A stretch of 64,000 nucleotides of DNA from the NCBI GenBank assembly GCA_022846635.1, contig AP025685.1:2294001-2358000 (forward strand), read 5' to 3'. Under the pieces are notes generated by a model, which was not told the DNA's origin, made no database searches, and saw only the letters and a list, made by a program, of their open reading frames with translations. Positions 1-10,900 of this stretch are shown piece after piece (the first letter of the stretch is position 1; the number at the start of each line of letters is the position of its first letter). The position numbers and the translations under genes were made by a program. This DNA comes from Salmonella enterica subsp. enterica serovar Choleraesuis (GTDB taxonomy: Bacteria > Pseudomonadota > Gammaproteobacteria > Enterobacterales > Enterobacteriaceae).

Positions 1-707
1 TCCGGCATACCCAGCGCCAACAGCGCCTGCTTGCTGTCGGTCATCATGGCTTCCGGCCCGCAGATAAACGCCCGGTCGAAAGTGGTGTAATCCACCAGCT
101 GTGCGCTCAGACCGGTCAGGTGCTCACGGTCAAGACGCCCGGAGAATAGCGGGCTGTCCATTGCTTCCTGGCTAAACAGATAAATAAGCTGCAAACGCTG
201 AGGATATTTATCTTTAAGATCCGCCAGTGCCTGGCGAAACATCATGCTCTGGCTGCTGCGGTTGCCGTAAACCAGGGTGAATTCACTATGGGGCTCGGTG
301 GCAAGCGTGGCGCTGATAATCGCCAGCATCGGCGTAATGCCAGAGCCGACCGCCAGCGCCAGATAGCGCCCGGTGGTTTCGGCCTGCGGCTGATAGCCAA
401 ACAACCCCTGCGGCACCATCACCTCAAGCTCCATGCCGGCGCGCAGGTCGCTGACCGCAAAGCGCGAGAAGCGCCCGCCGTCGATAGCTTTAACCGCCAC
501 GCTAAGCTCATCCGGTTTTAACGAGCGGCAAATGGAATAGCAGCGGCGCAGCTCTTCTCCACCGATACTGGCTTTTAACGTCAGGTGTTGACCGGGACGA
601 AACCGGTAGGCTTCCTGGAGCGCGCCTGGGATAGCGAAGGTGATCGCCACCGCATCGGCGGTCTCCGGCTCTATTCTTGCCACTTTCAGGGCGTGAAACG
701 TCGTCAT
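1..707 (-). CDS. paaE: PaaE, phenylacetyl-CoA 1,2-epoxidase reductase subunit (partial)
   Basis: The reading frame runs off the left edge of the window, so only the N-terminal ~235 residues are present. It starts at ATG 707-705 with a GAGG ribosome site just upstream and begins MTTFHALKVARIEPETADAV. The visible part is the FAD- and NAD-binding ferredoxin-reductase module: an RPGQHLTL FAD strand, an RCYSICRS motif, a GSGITPML nucleotide loop and a FICGPEAMM segment. The C-terminal 2Fe-2S ferredoxin domain expected in this family lies outside the window. PaaE passes electrons from NADPH to the PaaABCD oxygenase. It is the last visible gene of a tightly packed minus-strand operon, 7 bp after the paaD stop. 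Confidence 0.93.
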   Translation of the reverse strand, partial: MTTFHALKVARIEPETADAVAITFAIPGALQEAYRFRPGQHLTLKASIGGEELRRCYSICRSLKPDELSVAVKAIDGGRFSRFAVSDLRAGMELEVMVPQGLFGYQPQAETTGRYLALAVGSGITPMLAIISATLATEPHSEFTLVYGNRSSQSMMFRQALADLKDKYPQRLQLIYLFSQEAMDSPLFSGRLDREHLTGLSAQLVDYTTFDRAFICGPEAMMTDSKQALLALGMP

Positions 708-714
708 GGCAACC

Positions 715-1224
715 TCAAATACATTTAAAGTGATCGAATGGCTCGCGGCAGCTGGCGCAGCGATAGAGCGCTTTACAGGCCGTGGAACCAAATTCGCTGA
801 TAAGCACGGTGTCGTGGCTGCCGCAGCGCGGGCAACTTACCTGCTCGGTCAGATGGGCGTGGCAGCTATGGGCCACCGGCGGGCTGATACCGTAAACACG
901 CAGCCTTTCGCGTGCGTCCGGGGTCATCCAGTCGGTGGTCCAGGCCGGATGGAGACAGAGCGTAATATTGACCGGCGCATAGCCATGGCTAGCCATAGTG
1001 TCGCGGATAGCCGCCAGCAAAAATTCGGTAGCCGGGCAGCCGGAATAGGTCGGCGTGAAGCCAATCTGCCAGCCGCTGTCATCGTGAGTGACCGAGCGCA
1101 CCATCCCAAGATCGGTGATGGTAAGTACCGGAATTTCCGGGTCGCTGATGGTCGCCAGCAGCTTCCACACTTCACGTACTGAAGCTGGAGCCAGGCTTAC
1201 GTTTTGACTGAGTACGCTCTGCAT
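715..1224 (-). CDS. paaD: PaaD, phenylacetyl-CoA epoxidase maturation/assembly subunit
   Basis: 169 residues, close to the ~165 of E. coli PaaD. The N-terminal half is a MIP18/SufT-type domain (EVWKLLATISDPEIPVLTI; GCPATEFLL), as found in Fe-S and iron-centre maturation factors. The C-terminus carries a Cys-rich zinc-ribbon-like segment (CPRCG about residue 131, then CASC near the end). It is required for the PaaABCE ring epoxidase in E. coli, though its exact chemistry is not settled. It lies between paaC (10 bp upstream) and paaE (7 bp downstream), in the canonical paaABCDE order. Confidence 0.94.
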   Translation of the reverse strand: MQSVLSQNVSLAPASVREVWKLLATISDPEIPVLTITDLGMVRSVTHDDSGWQIGFTPTYSGCPATEFLLAAIRDTMASHGYAPVNITLCLHPAWTTDWMTPDARERLRVYGISPPVAHSCHAHLTEQVSCPRCGSHDTVLISEFGSTACKALYRCASCREPFDHFKCI

Positions 1225-1234
1225 AGTTAACTCC

Positions 1235-2023
1235 TTACCACTGCACGCCCGGCATGCTGCGCGGCAGATACTGCATTTCAGCCAACAGCGGGCCTAAGTG
1301 TTCGGTATGCAGCCCTTTCTTACCGCCGCTGCGATATGGGGCCTCTGCCGGTTGGGTCAGCCCCGCTTCGCGCAGCCCCGCTTCTACCTCACGCTGCCAG
1401 TCGGCCTTCAGGGTTTGCGGATCGACGCCAATCCCCTGCTCCGCCAGGCTCTGTTCCAGCTCATCGGCTTCAAACAGTTCACGGGTGAAGCGCCACAGTT
1501 CATTTAGCGCCTGCTGCATTTTGGCGTGCGACAGTTCGGTACCCTGGCCCAGGCGCACCAGCCAGCCGCGGCTAAAGCGCAGGTGGTAACGCACTTCTTT
1601 GATAGCCTTGGCTGCAATAGCCGCCAGCTGAGCGTTCTGGCTTTCCACCAGGCGGGTATAGAGCGCCAGGTTCCATGCATCCATCAGATACTGGCGTACC
1701 AGGGTGTCGGCGAAGCTGCCGTTCGGCTGTTCCACTAACAGCAGATTGCTGAACTCACGCTCGCCGCGCTCGAAGGCCAGACGGTCTTCGCTATATTCAG
1801 TGCCCTGCAATTCGGCGCTGTAGGCCAAAAAGTTGCGGGCCTGGCCCAGCAGGTCGAGGCCGATATTCGCCAGCGCCAGGTCAATTTCCAGCTCCGGAGC
1901 GTGGCCGCACCAGGCGCTAAGACGCTGGGCCAGAATCAGGCCGTTATCGCCAAGGCGCTGGCTGTAAAGCGCTACCGGGTCGGTGGTTGGGGTATTGATA
2001 ACCTGTGTCACGGGCGGCCTCAC
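1235..2023 (-). CDS. paaC: PaaC, structural subunit of phenylacetyl-CoA 1,2-epoxidase
   Basis: 262 residues from a GTG at 2023-2021; the GTG overlaps the paaB stop codon as GTGA, suggesting translational coupling. The family is a helical diiron-oxygenase fold that has lost the metal site and scaffolds PaaA. Diagnostic stretches are CGHAPELEIDLALANIGLDL, NLLLVEQPNGSFADT, RYHLRFSRGW and KKGLHTEHLGPLLAEMQYLP at the C-terminus. The N-terminus is about 14 residues longer than E. coli PaaC, so a downstream start is possible. Nothing appears truncated. Confidence 0.94.
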   Translation of the reverse strand: MRPPVTQVINTPTTDPVALYSQRLGDNGLILAQRLSAWCGHAPELEIDLALANIGLDLLGQARNFLAYSAELQGTEYSEDRLAFERGEREFSNLLLVEQPNGSFADTLVRQYLMDAWNLALYTRLVESQNAQLAAIAAKAIKEVRYHLRFSRGWLVRLGQGTELSHAKMQQALNELWRFTRELFEADELEQSLAEQGIGVDPQTLKADWQREVEAGLREAGLTQPAEAPYRSGGKKGLHTEHLGPLLAEMQYLPRSMPGVQW

Positions 2024-2310
2024 ATATGCTCGATGCCATCGGGGATGGTGTAGAAAGTCGGATGGCGGTAAACCTTGCTATCGGCCGGGTCGAAGAACTC
2101 CGGGCGCTCTTCCGGCAGCGAAGCCACGATCTCACTGGCGCGAACTACCCAGATAGAGCAGCCTTCGCTGCGGCGGGTGTAGGCGTCACGGGCATTTTCC
2201 AGCGCCATCTGGTCGTCAGCCGCGTGCAGGCTGCCCACGTGGCGATGGGATAAACCCTGTTTGTTGCGGATAAAGACCTCATACAGCGGCCAGTAAACTT
2301 TATTGCTCAT
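2020..2310 (-). CDS. paaB: PaaB, phenylacetyl-CoA epoxidase bridging subunit
   Basis: 96 residues from ATG 2310, which sits six bases after AGGAG; the frame stays open upstream, but that start matches the 95-residue E. coli protein (MSNKVYWPLYEVFIR...). The protein ends YRHPTFYTIPDGIEHM, the typical PaaB C-terminus. PaaB is a small protein that connects the oxygenase core to the reductase. Its stop overlaps the paaC start by four bases, and it begins 16 bp after paaA. Confidence 0.95.
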   Translation of the reverse strand: MSNKVYWPLYEVFIRNKQGLSHRHVGSLHAADDQMALENARDAYTRRSEGCSIWVVRASEIVASLPEERPEFFDPADSKVYRHPTFYTIPDGIEHM

Positions 2311-2326
2311 CATTTGCTCCTTTGGT

Positions 2327-3259
2327 TCAGGCGACCGCGCGGGCCTGTCGTTGTTTTTCACCGTAAGCGACAGCAGCCTCGCGTACCCATGCCCCCTCTT
2401 CCCACGCCTTGCGTTTGGCCGCCAGACGTTCGTGGTTGCAGATGCCGCGCCCGTGAATCACTTCGTTAAATTCACTCCAGTCGATCTCACCAAAACGGTA
2501 GTGGCCGCTCTCTTCATCCCAGGTGAGATCCGGGTCTGGCACGGTCATGCCCAGCATTTCAACCTGGGGCACCGTGTTATCGACGAAGCGCTGGCGCAGT
2601 TCGTCATTACCAAAGCGTTTGATTTTCCAGGCCAGGCTCTGGGCACTGTTGGGAGAATGGTCGTCATTCGGCCCGAACATCATCAGCGCCGGCCACCAGA
2701 AGCGATTGATAGCGTCCTGCAACATCTGACGCTGCTCTTCGCTACCCTCAGCCAGTGCCATACAGGCTTCATAACCCTGGCGCTGGTGGAAGCTCTCTTC
2801 TTTACAGATTTTCACCATGGCGCGGGCGTATGGGCCGTAGGAAGTACGGCACAGTGCGACCTGGTTTACGATGGCCGCGCCATCCACCAGCCAGCCGATA
2901 ACCGGGATATCCGCCCAGCTCAGGGTCGGATAGTTGAAGATTGAGGAGTACTTCATCTTGCCGTCGAGCATCTTCTGATAGATGTCTTCACGGGCGCAGC
3001 CCAGGGTTTCGGCGGCGCTATAGAGGTAGAGGCCGTGACCGGCTTCATCCTGAACTTTTGCCAGCAAAATTGCCTTACGGCGCAGCGACGGTGCGCGGGT
3101 TATCCAGTTACCTTCCGGCAGCATGCCGACAATTTCTGAATGAGCATGCTGACCAATCTGACGAATCAACGTCTTACGATAATCGTCGGGCATCCAGTCC
3201 TGCGGCTCGATGGCCGTATCGCTATTAATGCGCTGGTCAAAGTGTTGTTGGGAGTTCAT
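2327..3259 (-). CDS. paaA: PaaA, catalytic diiron subunit of phenylacetyl-CoA 1,2-epoxidase
   Basis: 310 residues, full length against ~309 in E. coli. It converts phenylacetyl-CoA to its ring-1,2-epoxide, the committed step of aerobic phenylacetate catabolism. Diiron ligands of the ferritin-like fold are visible: [10 protein letters not shown] (E and H) in the first helix pair and [13 protein letters not shown] in the second. The C-terminus [17 protein letters not shown] is typical. It is the first gene of the minus-strand paa operon and is divergent from paaZ across 289 bp that hold PaaX-like and CRP-like sites. Confidence 0.97.
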   Translation of the reverse strand: MNSQQHFDQRINSDTAIEPQDWMPDDYRKTLIRQIGQHAHSEIVGMLPEGNWITRAPSLRRKAILLAKVQDEAGHGLYLYSAAETLGCAREDIYQKMLDGKMKYSSIFNYPTLSWADIPVIGWLVDGAAIVNQVALCRTSYGPYARAMVKICKEESFHQRQGYEACMALAEGSEEQRQMLQDAINRFWWPALMMFGPNDDHSPNSAQSLAWKIKRFGNDELRQRFVDNTVPQVEMLGMTVPDPDLTWDEESGHYRFGEIDWSEFNEVIHGRGICNHERLAAKRKAWEEGAWVREAAVAYGEKQRQARAVA

Positions 3260-3270
3260 GACACCACCTT

Positions 3271-3285
3271 TTTATGATTCCTGAT
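3271..3285 (+). promoter_or_regulatory. PaaX-like operator at paaA
   Basis: TTTATGATTCCTGAT matches the published PaaX box WWTRTGATTCGYGWT (as I recall it) at every position except one. It lies 11 bp upstream of the paaA start, where a repressor could block transcription until phenylacetyl-CoA appears. Confidence 0.55.
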
Positions 3286-3373
3286 TTTTCAAAATCACAG
3301 AATTAATGAATCACTTGATAACCTAAAAGTTACAATTAAGTTAAATACAACCACAAAGCCCGCGCGTGTTCTT

Positions 3374-3389
3374 TGTGATGCACGTCTCA
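3374..3389 (+). promoter_or_regulatory. CRP-like site in the paaA-paaZ intergenic region
   Basis: TGTGA-N6-TCTCA differs from the CRP consensus TGTGA-N6-TCACA at one base. It lies in the middle of the divergent paaA/paaZ promoter region, in line with the known cAMP-CRP dependence of paa genes in E. coli. Confidence 0.55.
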
Positions 3390-3487
3390 ATATATTTGGT
3401 TAAATTTGGCTAAATCAATGAGTTATATGGATCGCCATTTACTACCAAGATCGCATTGTTAACAATTTATTAAAATGACGCTTGATT

Positions 3488-3502
3488 TTTGTGATTCGCA
3501 AA
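3488..3502 (+). promoter_or_regulatory. PaaX-like operator at paaZ
   Basis: TTTGTGATTCGCAAA carries the core GTGATTCGC of the PaaX box and lies 46 bp before the paaZ start. With the site at 3271-3285, each divergent promoter has its own candidate PaaX operator. The paaX gene itself is not in the window. Confidence 0.5.
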
Positions 3503-3548
3503 ATAAACATATCAGGTAAATATCGCAGTACTTATCGGAGGCAGTGTT

Positions 3549-5591
3549 ATGCAGCAGTTAGCCAGTTATCTCAACGGCGCCTGGCAGTTGGGGAGCGGTT
3601 CGAAACGCGTCATTCATCACGCCATCAGCGGAGAATCGCTGTATGAAGTATCCAGCGAGGGTCTGGATATGGCCGCCGCACGCCGGTTTGCTATCGAGAA
3701 AGGTGCCCCGGCGCTGCAAAGTATGACGTTCGTACAGCGTGCCGCCATGTTAAAAGCCGTGGCAAAAATGCTGCTGGCCGCCAAAGAAGAGCTTTACCTG
3801 CTCTCGGCCCAGACCGGTGCCACCCGCGCAGACGGCTGGGTAGATATTGAAGGGGGTATTGCCACCCTGTTCGCCTATGCCGGCATGGGCAACCGCGAAC
3901 TGCCGGACGATGTGCTGTGGCCGGAAGACGAGCTTATTCCGCTGTCGAAAAAAGGCGGGTTCGCCGCCCGCCACGTTTTAACCTCAAAATCTGGCGTGGC
4001 GGTTCACATCAACGCGTTCAACTTCCCGTGCTGGGGCATGCTGGAGAAACTGGCCCCAACCTGGCTTGCCGGAATGCCGGCCATAGTGAAACCGGGCAGC
4101 GATAGCGCTCAGCTCACTCAGGCCATGGTAAAGCTGATTGTCGACAGCGGCCTTGTGCCAGACGGCGCACTCAGTGTCATCTGCGGCGGCGCTGGCGACC
4201 TGCTGGCTAACCTCGATGAACAGGACGTAGTGACCTTTACCGGTTCCGCCAGCACCGGTCAAAAGTTACGCTGTCACCCTAATATTGTTGCCCGCTCCAT
4301 TCCATTCACTATGGAAGCAGACTCCCTGAACTGCTGCATTCTGGGGAGCGACGTCACGCCAGAGATGCCGGAATTCAACCTGTTTGTGCGCGAAGTCGTC
4401 AGAGAAATGACCGCCAAAGCCGGGCAGAAATGTACCGCCATTCGCCGCATCATGGTGCCGCAGGCTCAGGCCCAGGCGGTGACCGATGCCCTGCGCACTC
4501 GCCTGTCTGCCGTACGTTACGGCGATCCGGCCGAGGAAGGCGTAAAAATGGGGGCGCTGGTGAGCGTGGCGCAACGTGACGACGTGCAGCATCAGGTTCA
4601 GACTCTGGTGAGCGGCGGTTGTCAGGTGTTACTGGGCGGCGTTGCCGATATCAGCCAGCCGGGTGCGTTTTTCCCGCCAACCCTGCTGTGGTGCCCACAG
4701 CCGGATGAAAGCCCGGCGGTACATGCGGTCGAAGCATTTGGCCCGGTTGCCACATTGATGCCTTATCGCGATGACGATCATGCCATGTCTCTGGCACGTG
4801 CCGGCCAGGGCAGCCTGGCCGGAACGCTGGTCACCGCGGATGGCGAGCTGGCCCGCCGCTTCGTCCTTGGCGCAGCCCGCACGCATGGCCGCCTGCAAAT
4901 TCTTAACCAGACCTCATCGGAAGAGTCCACCGGCCACGGTTCTCCACTACCGATGCTGGTTCACGGCGGCCCTGGCCGCGCCGGTGGCGGCGAAGAGTTG
5001 GGCGGTCTGCGGGCGGTGAAACATTACATGCAGCGCACCGCCATTCAGGGCAGCCCGAGCATGATTGCGGCCATTAGCCAGCAGTGGGTACGCGGTGCCG
5101 ATGTATTTGAAGATGCGGTACATCCGTTCCGCAAATACTTCGAGCAGTTGCGCATCGGCGACAGCCTGCTGACCGCCCGTCGCACCATGACCGAAGCGGA
5201 CATTGTCAATTTTGCCTGCCTGAGCGGCGACCATTTCTACGCCCATATGGATAAGATTGGTGCCGCCGAGTCGCTATTTGGCGAGCGAGTGGTTCACGGT
5301 TACTTTGTGGTCTCTGCCGCCGCCGGGCTGTTTGTCGATGCGGGCGTTGGCCCGGTTATCGCCAACTACGGCATGGAAAACCTGCGCTTTATCGAGCCGG
5401 TGAAAATTGGCGATACTCTTCAGGTTCGCCTGACCTGTAAGCGTAAAACCGCCAAACCGCAGAAGAGTGCGGAAGATAAACCGGTTGGCGTGGTGGAGTG
5501 GTCGGTGGAGGTGTTTAACCAAAATCAGCAGGCGGTAGCGCTCTACTCGATTCTGACGCTGGTAGCGCGTCAGCACGGGGAGTTTGCTTAG
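3549..5591 (+). CDS. paaZ: PaaZ, bifunctional oxepin-CoA hydrolase / 3-oxo-5,6-dehydrosuberyl-CoA semialdehyde dehydrogenase
   Basis: 680 residues, the full PaaZ length. Residues ~1-520 are an NADP-dependent aldehyde dehydrogenase: [23 protein letters not shown] for NAD(P) binding, catalytic glutamate in FTMEADSLN and catalytic cysteine in [11 protein letters not shown]. Residues ~530-680 are a MaoC-like (R)-hydratase domain ([14 protein letters not shown], with active-site D and H, and [17 protein letters not shown]). It opens the oxepin-CoA ring and oxidises the reactive aldehyde. A GGAGGCAGTGTT leader precedes the ATG. In E. coli paaZ is next to tynA; here a 10 kb island separates them. 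Confidence 0.97.
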   Translation: MQQLASYLNGAWQLGSGSKRVIHHAISGESLYEVSSEGLDMAAARRFAIEKGAPALQSMTFVQRAAMLKAVAKMLLAAKEELYLLSAQTGATRADGWVDIEGGIATLFAYAGMGNRELPDDVLWPEDELIPLSKKGGFAARHVLTSKSGVAVHINAFNFPCWGMLEKLAPTWLAGMPAIVKPGSDSAQLTQAMVKLIVDSGLVPDGALSVICGGAGDLLANLDEQDVVTFTGSASTGQKLRCHPNIVARSIPFTMEADSLNCCILGSDVTPEMPEFNLFVREVVREMTAKAGQKCTAIRRIMVPQAQAQAVTDALRTRLSAVRYGDPAEEGVKMGALVSVAQRDDVQHQVQTLVSGGCQVLLGGVADISQPGAFFPPTLLWCPQPDESPAVHAVEAFGPVATLMPYRDDDHAMSLARAGQGSLAGTLVTADGELARRFVLGAARTHGRLQILNQTSSEESTGHGSPLPMLVHGGPGRAGGGEELGGLRAVKHYMQRTAIQGSPSMIAAISQQWVRGADVFEDAVHPFRKYFEQLRIGDSLLTARRTMTEADIVNFACLSGDHFYAHMDKIGAAESLFGERVVHGYFVVSAAAGLFVDAGVGPVIANYGMENLRFIEPVKIGDTLQVRLTCKRKTAKPQKSAEDKPVGVVEWSVEVFNQNQQAVALYSILTLVARQHGEFA

Positions 5592-6303
5592 TTGGTAGCT
5601 GGCGCTATAGGCCGCGGGTGTGATTGGAACTTTGAGGGTTCCAGTTAGCGGGTTGATGCCTGTGGTTGGGTCAAACCGTGATTTCTCTTTGCGCCAAAAG
5701 TGAAATGTTCCGTTCGCTTATGTTCGCCAGAATATAATCCGATTATCACCGTGAACGTGTTAAGGGCTGTGCCGACAGCCCTTAACCCCTCCCAGCGGCC
5801 TCCTTTAAGAAACCGGCGCTGCGCAATGCGTGCCTCTCGCTCTCGCGCCTGCGGCACGGCTCGACTCAACATCCCCGTTTCGTTTACTCGTCCCCTCCGT
5901 GGAACTCGCCCTGCGGGCCATATGCTTCCGGCATTTTTGACGCGTCCGGCTCACCGGTTTCCATTGGGGTTAACTTCCTCGCTATAGTTTCCGTGCTTTC
6001 AGCATCATTTCGGTCACTACTCACGGCTAAATCTGAAGAGAGAAGTCCCTCATTCAATCCGCCGGCGCTCGAGGCAAGCATTTGGGTATTGTTGATATAG
6101 CTGGTGCTTTGGCCTACAGCCAGCATTGAGAAGTAGGAAATAACAGATTTGCCGAGGCTGTGATTAGTCTTACTGCTGGTTTTAGGGGCTGTAATTTGAT
6201 TGTCGGCTTTGTGCCAGAAGCGGACGTTGGAATGCCGAAGACTCTCTAATAGTGGATGGGTAGTTTTGCAGCGGGGTTTACATAGTGCTTGGCTTGCTGC
6301 CTT
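5592..6303. other. Intergenic stretch at island left edge, no convincing gene
   Basis: 712 bp between paaZ and the HEPN gene. Its main content is a diverged copy of the repeat family that flanks tynA (5710-6015). An 80-codon minus-strand frame (5884-6126) lies mostly inside that repeat and is probably not a gene. I see no tRNA, integrase or attachment site. Confidence 0.6.
5710..6015 (+). repeat. Diverged copy (H) of the tynA-flanking repeat
   Basis: The order of elements matches the copies at 14035-19620: CCGTTCGC, an AATATAATC segment, ACCGTGAACG, then a hairpin with arms TAAGGGCTGT and ACAGCCCTTA, then a block ending in TTTCCGTGCTTTCAGCA. The hairpin is one G:C pair shorter than in the other copies, and both arms are shortened together, as expected for selection on RNA structure. 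Sequence between the shared elements has diverged strongly, so this is an old member. Confidence 0.6.
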
Positions 6304-7914
6304 TTACTTAGGTTCTGACGAATACTTCTTCATATGCAGTTCATTGGTAATATAAGGAATATTCTCTTTTTTTTGTTTCTCACCTTCATATCTAACCATA
6401 AAGGCAAATGAAAATATTGCTGAACGGGTAATCTGAATCAACTGGCTGAAATGGTGAATAAACTCATCCTCTTTGATAAAAAGAATATCTTTAATCAATT
6501 TATAAGACTGGTAAAGATCTTCTGCTTTATCACTTTTGTGCACCACTAAAAATTTATGTTCTAAATCATTGCGCCACTCTTTATAAAAAGCTAATTCGCC
6601 ACCTTTATTTTTATTTAGGTCAGTAGCAATGCTGTACAATGCTAAAAGTCCAGGTGACTTTATATCTTCAAACCGTTGTCTTCTGTTATCAACGTCTAAC
6701 TGCCAGAAGCTTTGAAAATAGATATTTCTCTGTAACCCACCCTTCTTTGCGGGTGGATAAACTTTGTGAAGTTCACAGATACATACCGCAATTTTATCGA
6801 GAATACCAAAGCAGAGACGAAATGCCGTTCTGACCTTCTCAATATCAATGCCTAAGATCTCGTCATTATGTAACTCTAGAAAATGGCATTCTTCTTTAAT
6901 TTCATCCGTATCCTGAGGATAAAGGTATTCAAAATAGAGATGGCGGGCAAGTGAAAATTCCGATTTAAAGCGGTTTAATGCCATCTCCATTGGAATAATA
7001 AAATCACCGGTTACACCAGAAGAAGAGATGACAAGATTATCGGTGGCACTCCCCACACAGGGGCAATAAAGACCGTGCTCGGACAGCGTCAGATGATTTA
7101 TTAGGCAGAATTGCCTATATGCACTTAATGCGTCAAACTCCTGTTGCGTGAGCATGTCATCATGCTCATCCGTTTCGCCGTCTGCTGATATACATTTTTC
7201 TATTTTATCATTTGTTTGTGCTATGCGTCCAAGATAGAACGATTCCCATTGTGGAGGGATTTTTTTGGAAATAGATGCATTAATATACCCTTTTCGTATC
7301 TCCTTTAATTGCTTAATGGAGTATGAAGATGAAACAAGGTTTAGCTCAATGAGCGCGACAGAACGATTGACCCAAGACTGTGGTATATCTAATCCCTTGC
7401 GATTAGCGAGGTCATAATATCTTAGTGCTTCACTCATCCTAAATTGGCTTCTTAGTGAATTGGCCAGATTAACGGACAGTTCTGTTTGGAATTCTTCGCT
7501 CTCCTGTGAAGAGAGGTTGAAGGCTCGCCAATAGATGTTTTTTAACGAAACGAGTTCTTCTATTGACTGGAATGTGTGGTCGTGAGGATTATCAACACTA
7601 ATCTTATTAGACAAGGCATTACCATAATTATAATAAAAATGGCTCTCTCCTTGTACATGCGCTAATGCTTCCTTGTTATCATCCATCAGCTTAAAACCAA
7701 GCTCTGCTGCATTTTTATGGTTGCTCATTTTCCCAATATCAACAAGACCGCCAGCCACATTCCCCAGCACTATAAAATAATTTTCACCCTTGACCGTTAT
7801 TTTTCCCAGTTTTTCCAGGAATACAATGGATTGCTGGTATGCCAGGTCAAAATCACCACAGTCAACCAGTCGGTGAATATTGAGACTTTCATCTACAAGT
7901 TCTTTTGTAATCAT
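6304..7914 (-). CDS. TPR-like protein with C-terminal HEPN domain (LA2681-like), putative defence RNase
   Basis: 536 residues. The N-terminal ~250 residues are alpha-helical with tetratricopeptide-like pairs (DLAYQQSIVFLEKLG; AALRYYDLA-type helix SEALRYYDLANRKG). The C-terminal region holds R448-N-D-L-E-H453, a fit to the RX4-6H catalytic motif of HEPN ribonucleases, inside a helical bundle that resembles the LA2681-type HEPN family (recognised from memory). HEPN proteins with RX4-6H usually cut RNA in toxin-antitoxin or abortive-infection systems. The ATG overlaps the stop of the upstream NTPase gene as ATGA, so the two are surely one operon. Base composition is visibly more AT-rich than in the neighbouring paa genes, suggesting horizontal transfer. 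The function is inferred. Confidence 0.75.
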   Translation of the reverse strand: MITKELVDESLNIHRLVDCGDFDLAYQQSIVFLEKLGKITVKGENYFIVLGNVAGGLVDIGKMSNHKNAAELGFKLMDDNKEALAHVQGESHFYYNYGNALSNKISVDNPHDHTFQSIEELVSLKNIYWRAFNLSSQESEEFQTELSVNLANSLRSQFRMSEALRYYDLANRKGLDIPQSWVNRSVALIELNLVSSSYSIKQLKEIRKGYINASISKKIPPQWESFYLGRIAQTNDKIEKCISADGETDEHDDMLTQQEFDALSAYRQFCLINHLTLSEHGLYCPCVGSATDNLVISSSGVTGDFIIPMEMALNRFKSEFSLARHLYFEYLYPQDTDEIKEECHFLELHNDEILGIDIEKVRTAFRLCFGILDKIAVCICELHKVYPPAKKGGLQRNIYFQSFWQLDVDNRRQRFEDIKSPGLLALYSIATDLNKNKGGELAFYKEWRNDLEHKFLVVHKSDKAEDLYQSYKLIKDILFIKEDEFIHHFSQLIQITRSAIFSFAFMVRYEGEKQKKENIPYITNELHMKKYSSEPK

Positions 7915-10900
7915 GATTCACTTTCCTTACTTAGATGATTTTTCGTTTCAACAGTCGAATTAGCCTCACCTGATACGTCAATTACTATCGCAGACAGGCG
8001 GTTTCGCTTAACCGTTGGCACAGCTTCATTAAGAATGTCCTCCATTGTCGTGGCATTTACTGGGGGTGGTGTGTCTTTCTCCGGGCGAGGGATAGCGTTT
8101 GGTCGAGAAGCACCAAACCAGAACACAAGATAGATGCCGTAGCCTGCGGCATCGGGATTGGTAGTATAAAGTTGGTCAAGTTGCTCGTTAAGTGCTCTCC
8201 AGACGTCCCGGTGATAATCACGCTTTATCTCAATGGGGATCTTTATTCCTGGAATTGAAATGATGATATCAGCCCTTTTACTCGAAACCATGTGGCCTTC
8301 TGGCTCACAGATTATTTGTAACGGATGGAGTCGTGCTCTAAGCAGCTCCAGAAAAAAATTCCGACAGCTCTCTTCAGGCTTAGGCACTAAAATTTGACCA
8401 TTGCCATTCTCATTCCAGAACTGTTTATAAATATCGGTATTTTCATAAGTAATTCGGTTAGCGATATCCCGCAAATGATCTAACAATAACGCATAGAGAT
8501 CCATTACATTAGCTGGGGTCTGATTTTTAAGCGTATTCAACGCTTGCTTCCAGTTAGTGTGTTGAAACTGTGATTCCCGATACCGCACCTTCTGGGTGCT
8601 TTGAGCGTGCAAGAGATAATCCCGGTAACTTGTACATTCTGGCAGTAATAATAAACGTTCAAATACTTCACCGGCATCGTATGAAGAAAAAGAAGAAACG
8701 TCATCAATCAATCTTTTGATAAAATCAGCATACTCCCAATAGTTTGCTGAGTTAGAGTCGTTTCTTGCCACGCGATCTGCATTAGGAAAATGAGTAGCGG
8801 AGACAGTGATGATCGCTTCCAATTGTGTTAGTGATAAACGCTGCTCACTACTCCCACGGCCTCCTTTCGCCTTACCTGATAGTTGACGAATGAGCGCTAT
8901 CATTTCCGGCGCGGATTTTGATTCAGATAAAAATAGATCCTGACACTGGTTTGGAGCGAGTAAATAAATACATACCAGCCAAATTTGATAACTTGGATTT
9001 TTGAGTTTTGAGGGTTGCGCTACCATCAACTCAGATAACTGCAATAACTCTGCATGACTCTCAGGATGCGCTAACAACCACCCCACCAGGTTTTGTAAGT
9101 GGAGAACATCATCAGGGTGCTCTTTAGCTAGTCTCATAACTAAAGGAACGGTATAGTCGATTGGAATGCAGGTATCATTTAACAGATAGTTTAGTGCACG
9201 GATATGTTGCAACTGATTATTAATGCAGAAATTGATAATGTGGTAATAGGTTTTGATGAAAAATGCCGTTTTGTTAAGTATCACATCTCTTTTCCACGGT
9301 AATGAATAATCACTTACAACATTATTGTCTTTGGTGAAAAGTGCTAATATCACATCCAGAGCCAATAGCGTTGTTAATAAACCTTCGCTCCATTGTGTAA
9401 TATCAGGATGTTTTTTATATAACTCATCGCTTCCTGCCAGCACCGCATACCACCATCCGTAATACTCTCTCTTCAGCAAAGCACAATTCAACTCGTCAAT
9501 TGTGGGCAGATCTGAACGATTTAAAATCGCTAAAAGCCCGGATATCGCATCAGTGACGTTTTCGGCACCTAATATGTCTGCACAGCGCTGCACTGGCGTC
9601 AATTTGTCATCAACATCGCTGTATTTCGAATAGTAAATATAGGAAATATGTTTGAGCCACTCCAAATGTTTGCCCGACACAATTTCCTGACGATATAACT
9701 CGAAACTGTGCCTATCTTCATAACGCGCCGCGTTTCGTTCTTTCTCATACGCTATTTGTCTAAGATTATGTTTTACTCGCCAATCGTCAATCTCACAGAC
9801 GATGGAGGTCTCAAACACAGTAGTCAACTTTACATTTAAATGGCAGTACGCGGAAAGAAATTCAAACGCCTCTTGGGATGGCTTGGCACATCGGTAAAGG
9901 ACCACAAATGTCAGTCGATAAATACATTCAGTTTTATCTGAACCAGCGTCAGCATGGGATAAATAGTGGATAAAACGAGCCAGCAAAAGCTCATCAGGGA
10001 TAAGATGAAAGGTGCTTTCAGTAAATTCATGTAAGAACAAGTATCGAGGATCATGGCGTGTAAATGAGAGAATGGCGGCGTCTATAATATCTTCATACTG
10101 CCAGCTACGATTTTTTATCTCATGAACGATAGATTTCTGCAAATCATCGTAACTGCGATAGTGGTGATAATGGGAGTAGCTATAGAACGTTTTTAGGCAC
10201 AACCATATCTGATCCGCACTATAATTACTATCCTTGCTCAGTATGTGCAATAAGCCAGCTTCGAGAAAATGCACAACTTCATATTGATTCTTAGATGAGG
10301 AATCCCAATCTTTACTGTGATCGTTATGGTATTGTTCAAGATACTCAAAGATAGCGAGAAGACCAGCTGTCGGTACAATATCATTCAGTCGCCATAATGC
10401 GCCTATCGGTAATCGCTCACTGCTTATATTTAATGTATCAACCAGCAATTGTGCTATATCCTGTGGTACAAAGTATTCTTGATAGAGCAACTGAATAATA
10501 TGGTTACGCAACCGGATGCTATCGTGATTTTTGTCTTTTAATCCCGCAAAAAAACGTACTGAAAATTTCTTGCCAGACACTCCAAAATGGATTAATGCTG
10601 TTATTGCTTCTTCTTTTTCCGCATAAGAGGAACCCTCTGATTTGACAATATCGATTAAGTCATCACTCAATGCGACTATCGGTGTTGTTACCGATAAGGA
10701 TTCCAAAACGATCATGCGCAAAGAAAATGACGAATGAGGATCGCGGATTATCTGTCGCAACAGAGTTTCCATTTCTACTGTCGCGAAGCCATTCAGATAT
10801 GAATTGAGACCGTGATTTCTAAACCAGGGATCACGTTCTGAAAGTTTTGACAGCGCCACAATTAGATTTTGTTTTTCCGCTATCGGTAATGAAGCTGCAT

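Noticed and set aside
5884-6126. 80-codon minus-strand ORF
   Set aside because: Mostly within the diverged repeat copy H, no recognisable domain and weak start context; not credible as a gene without homologue evidence.
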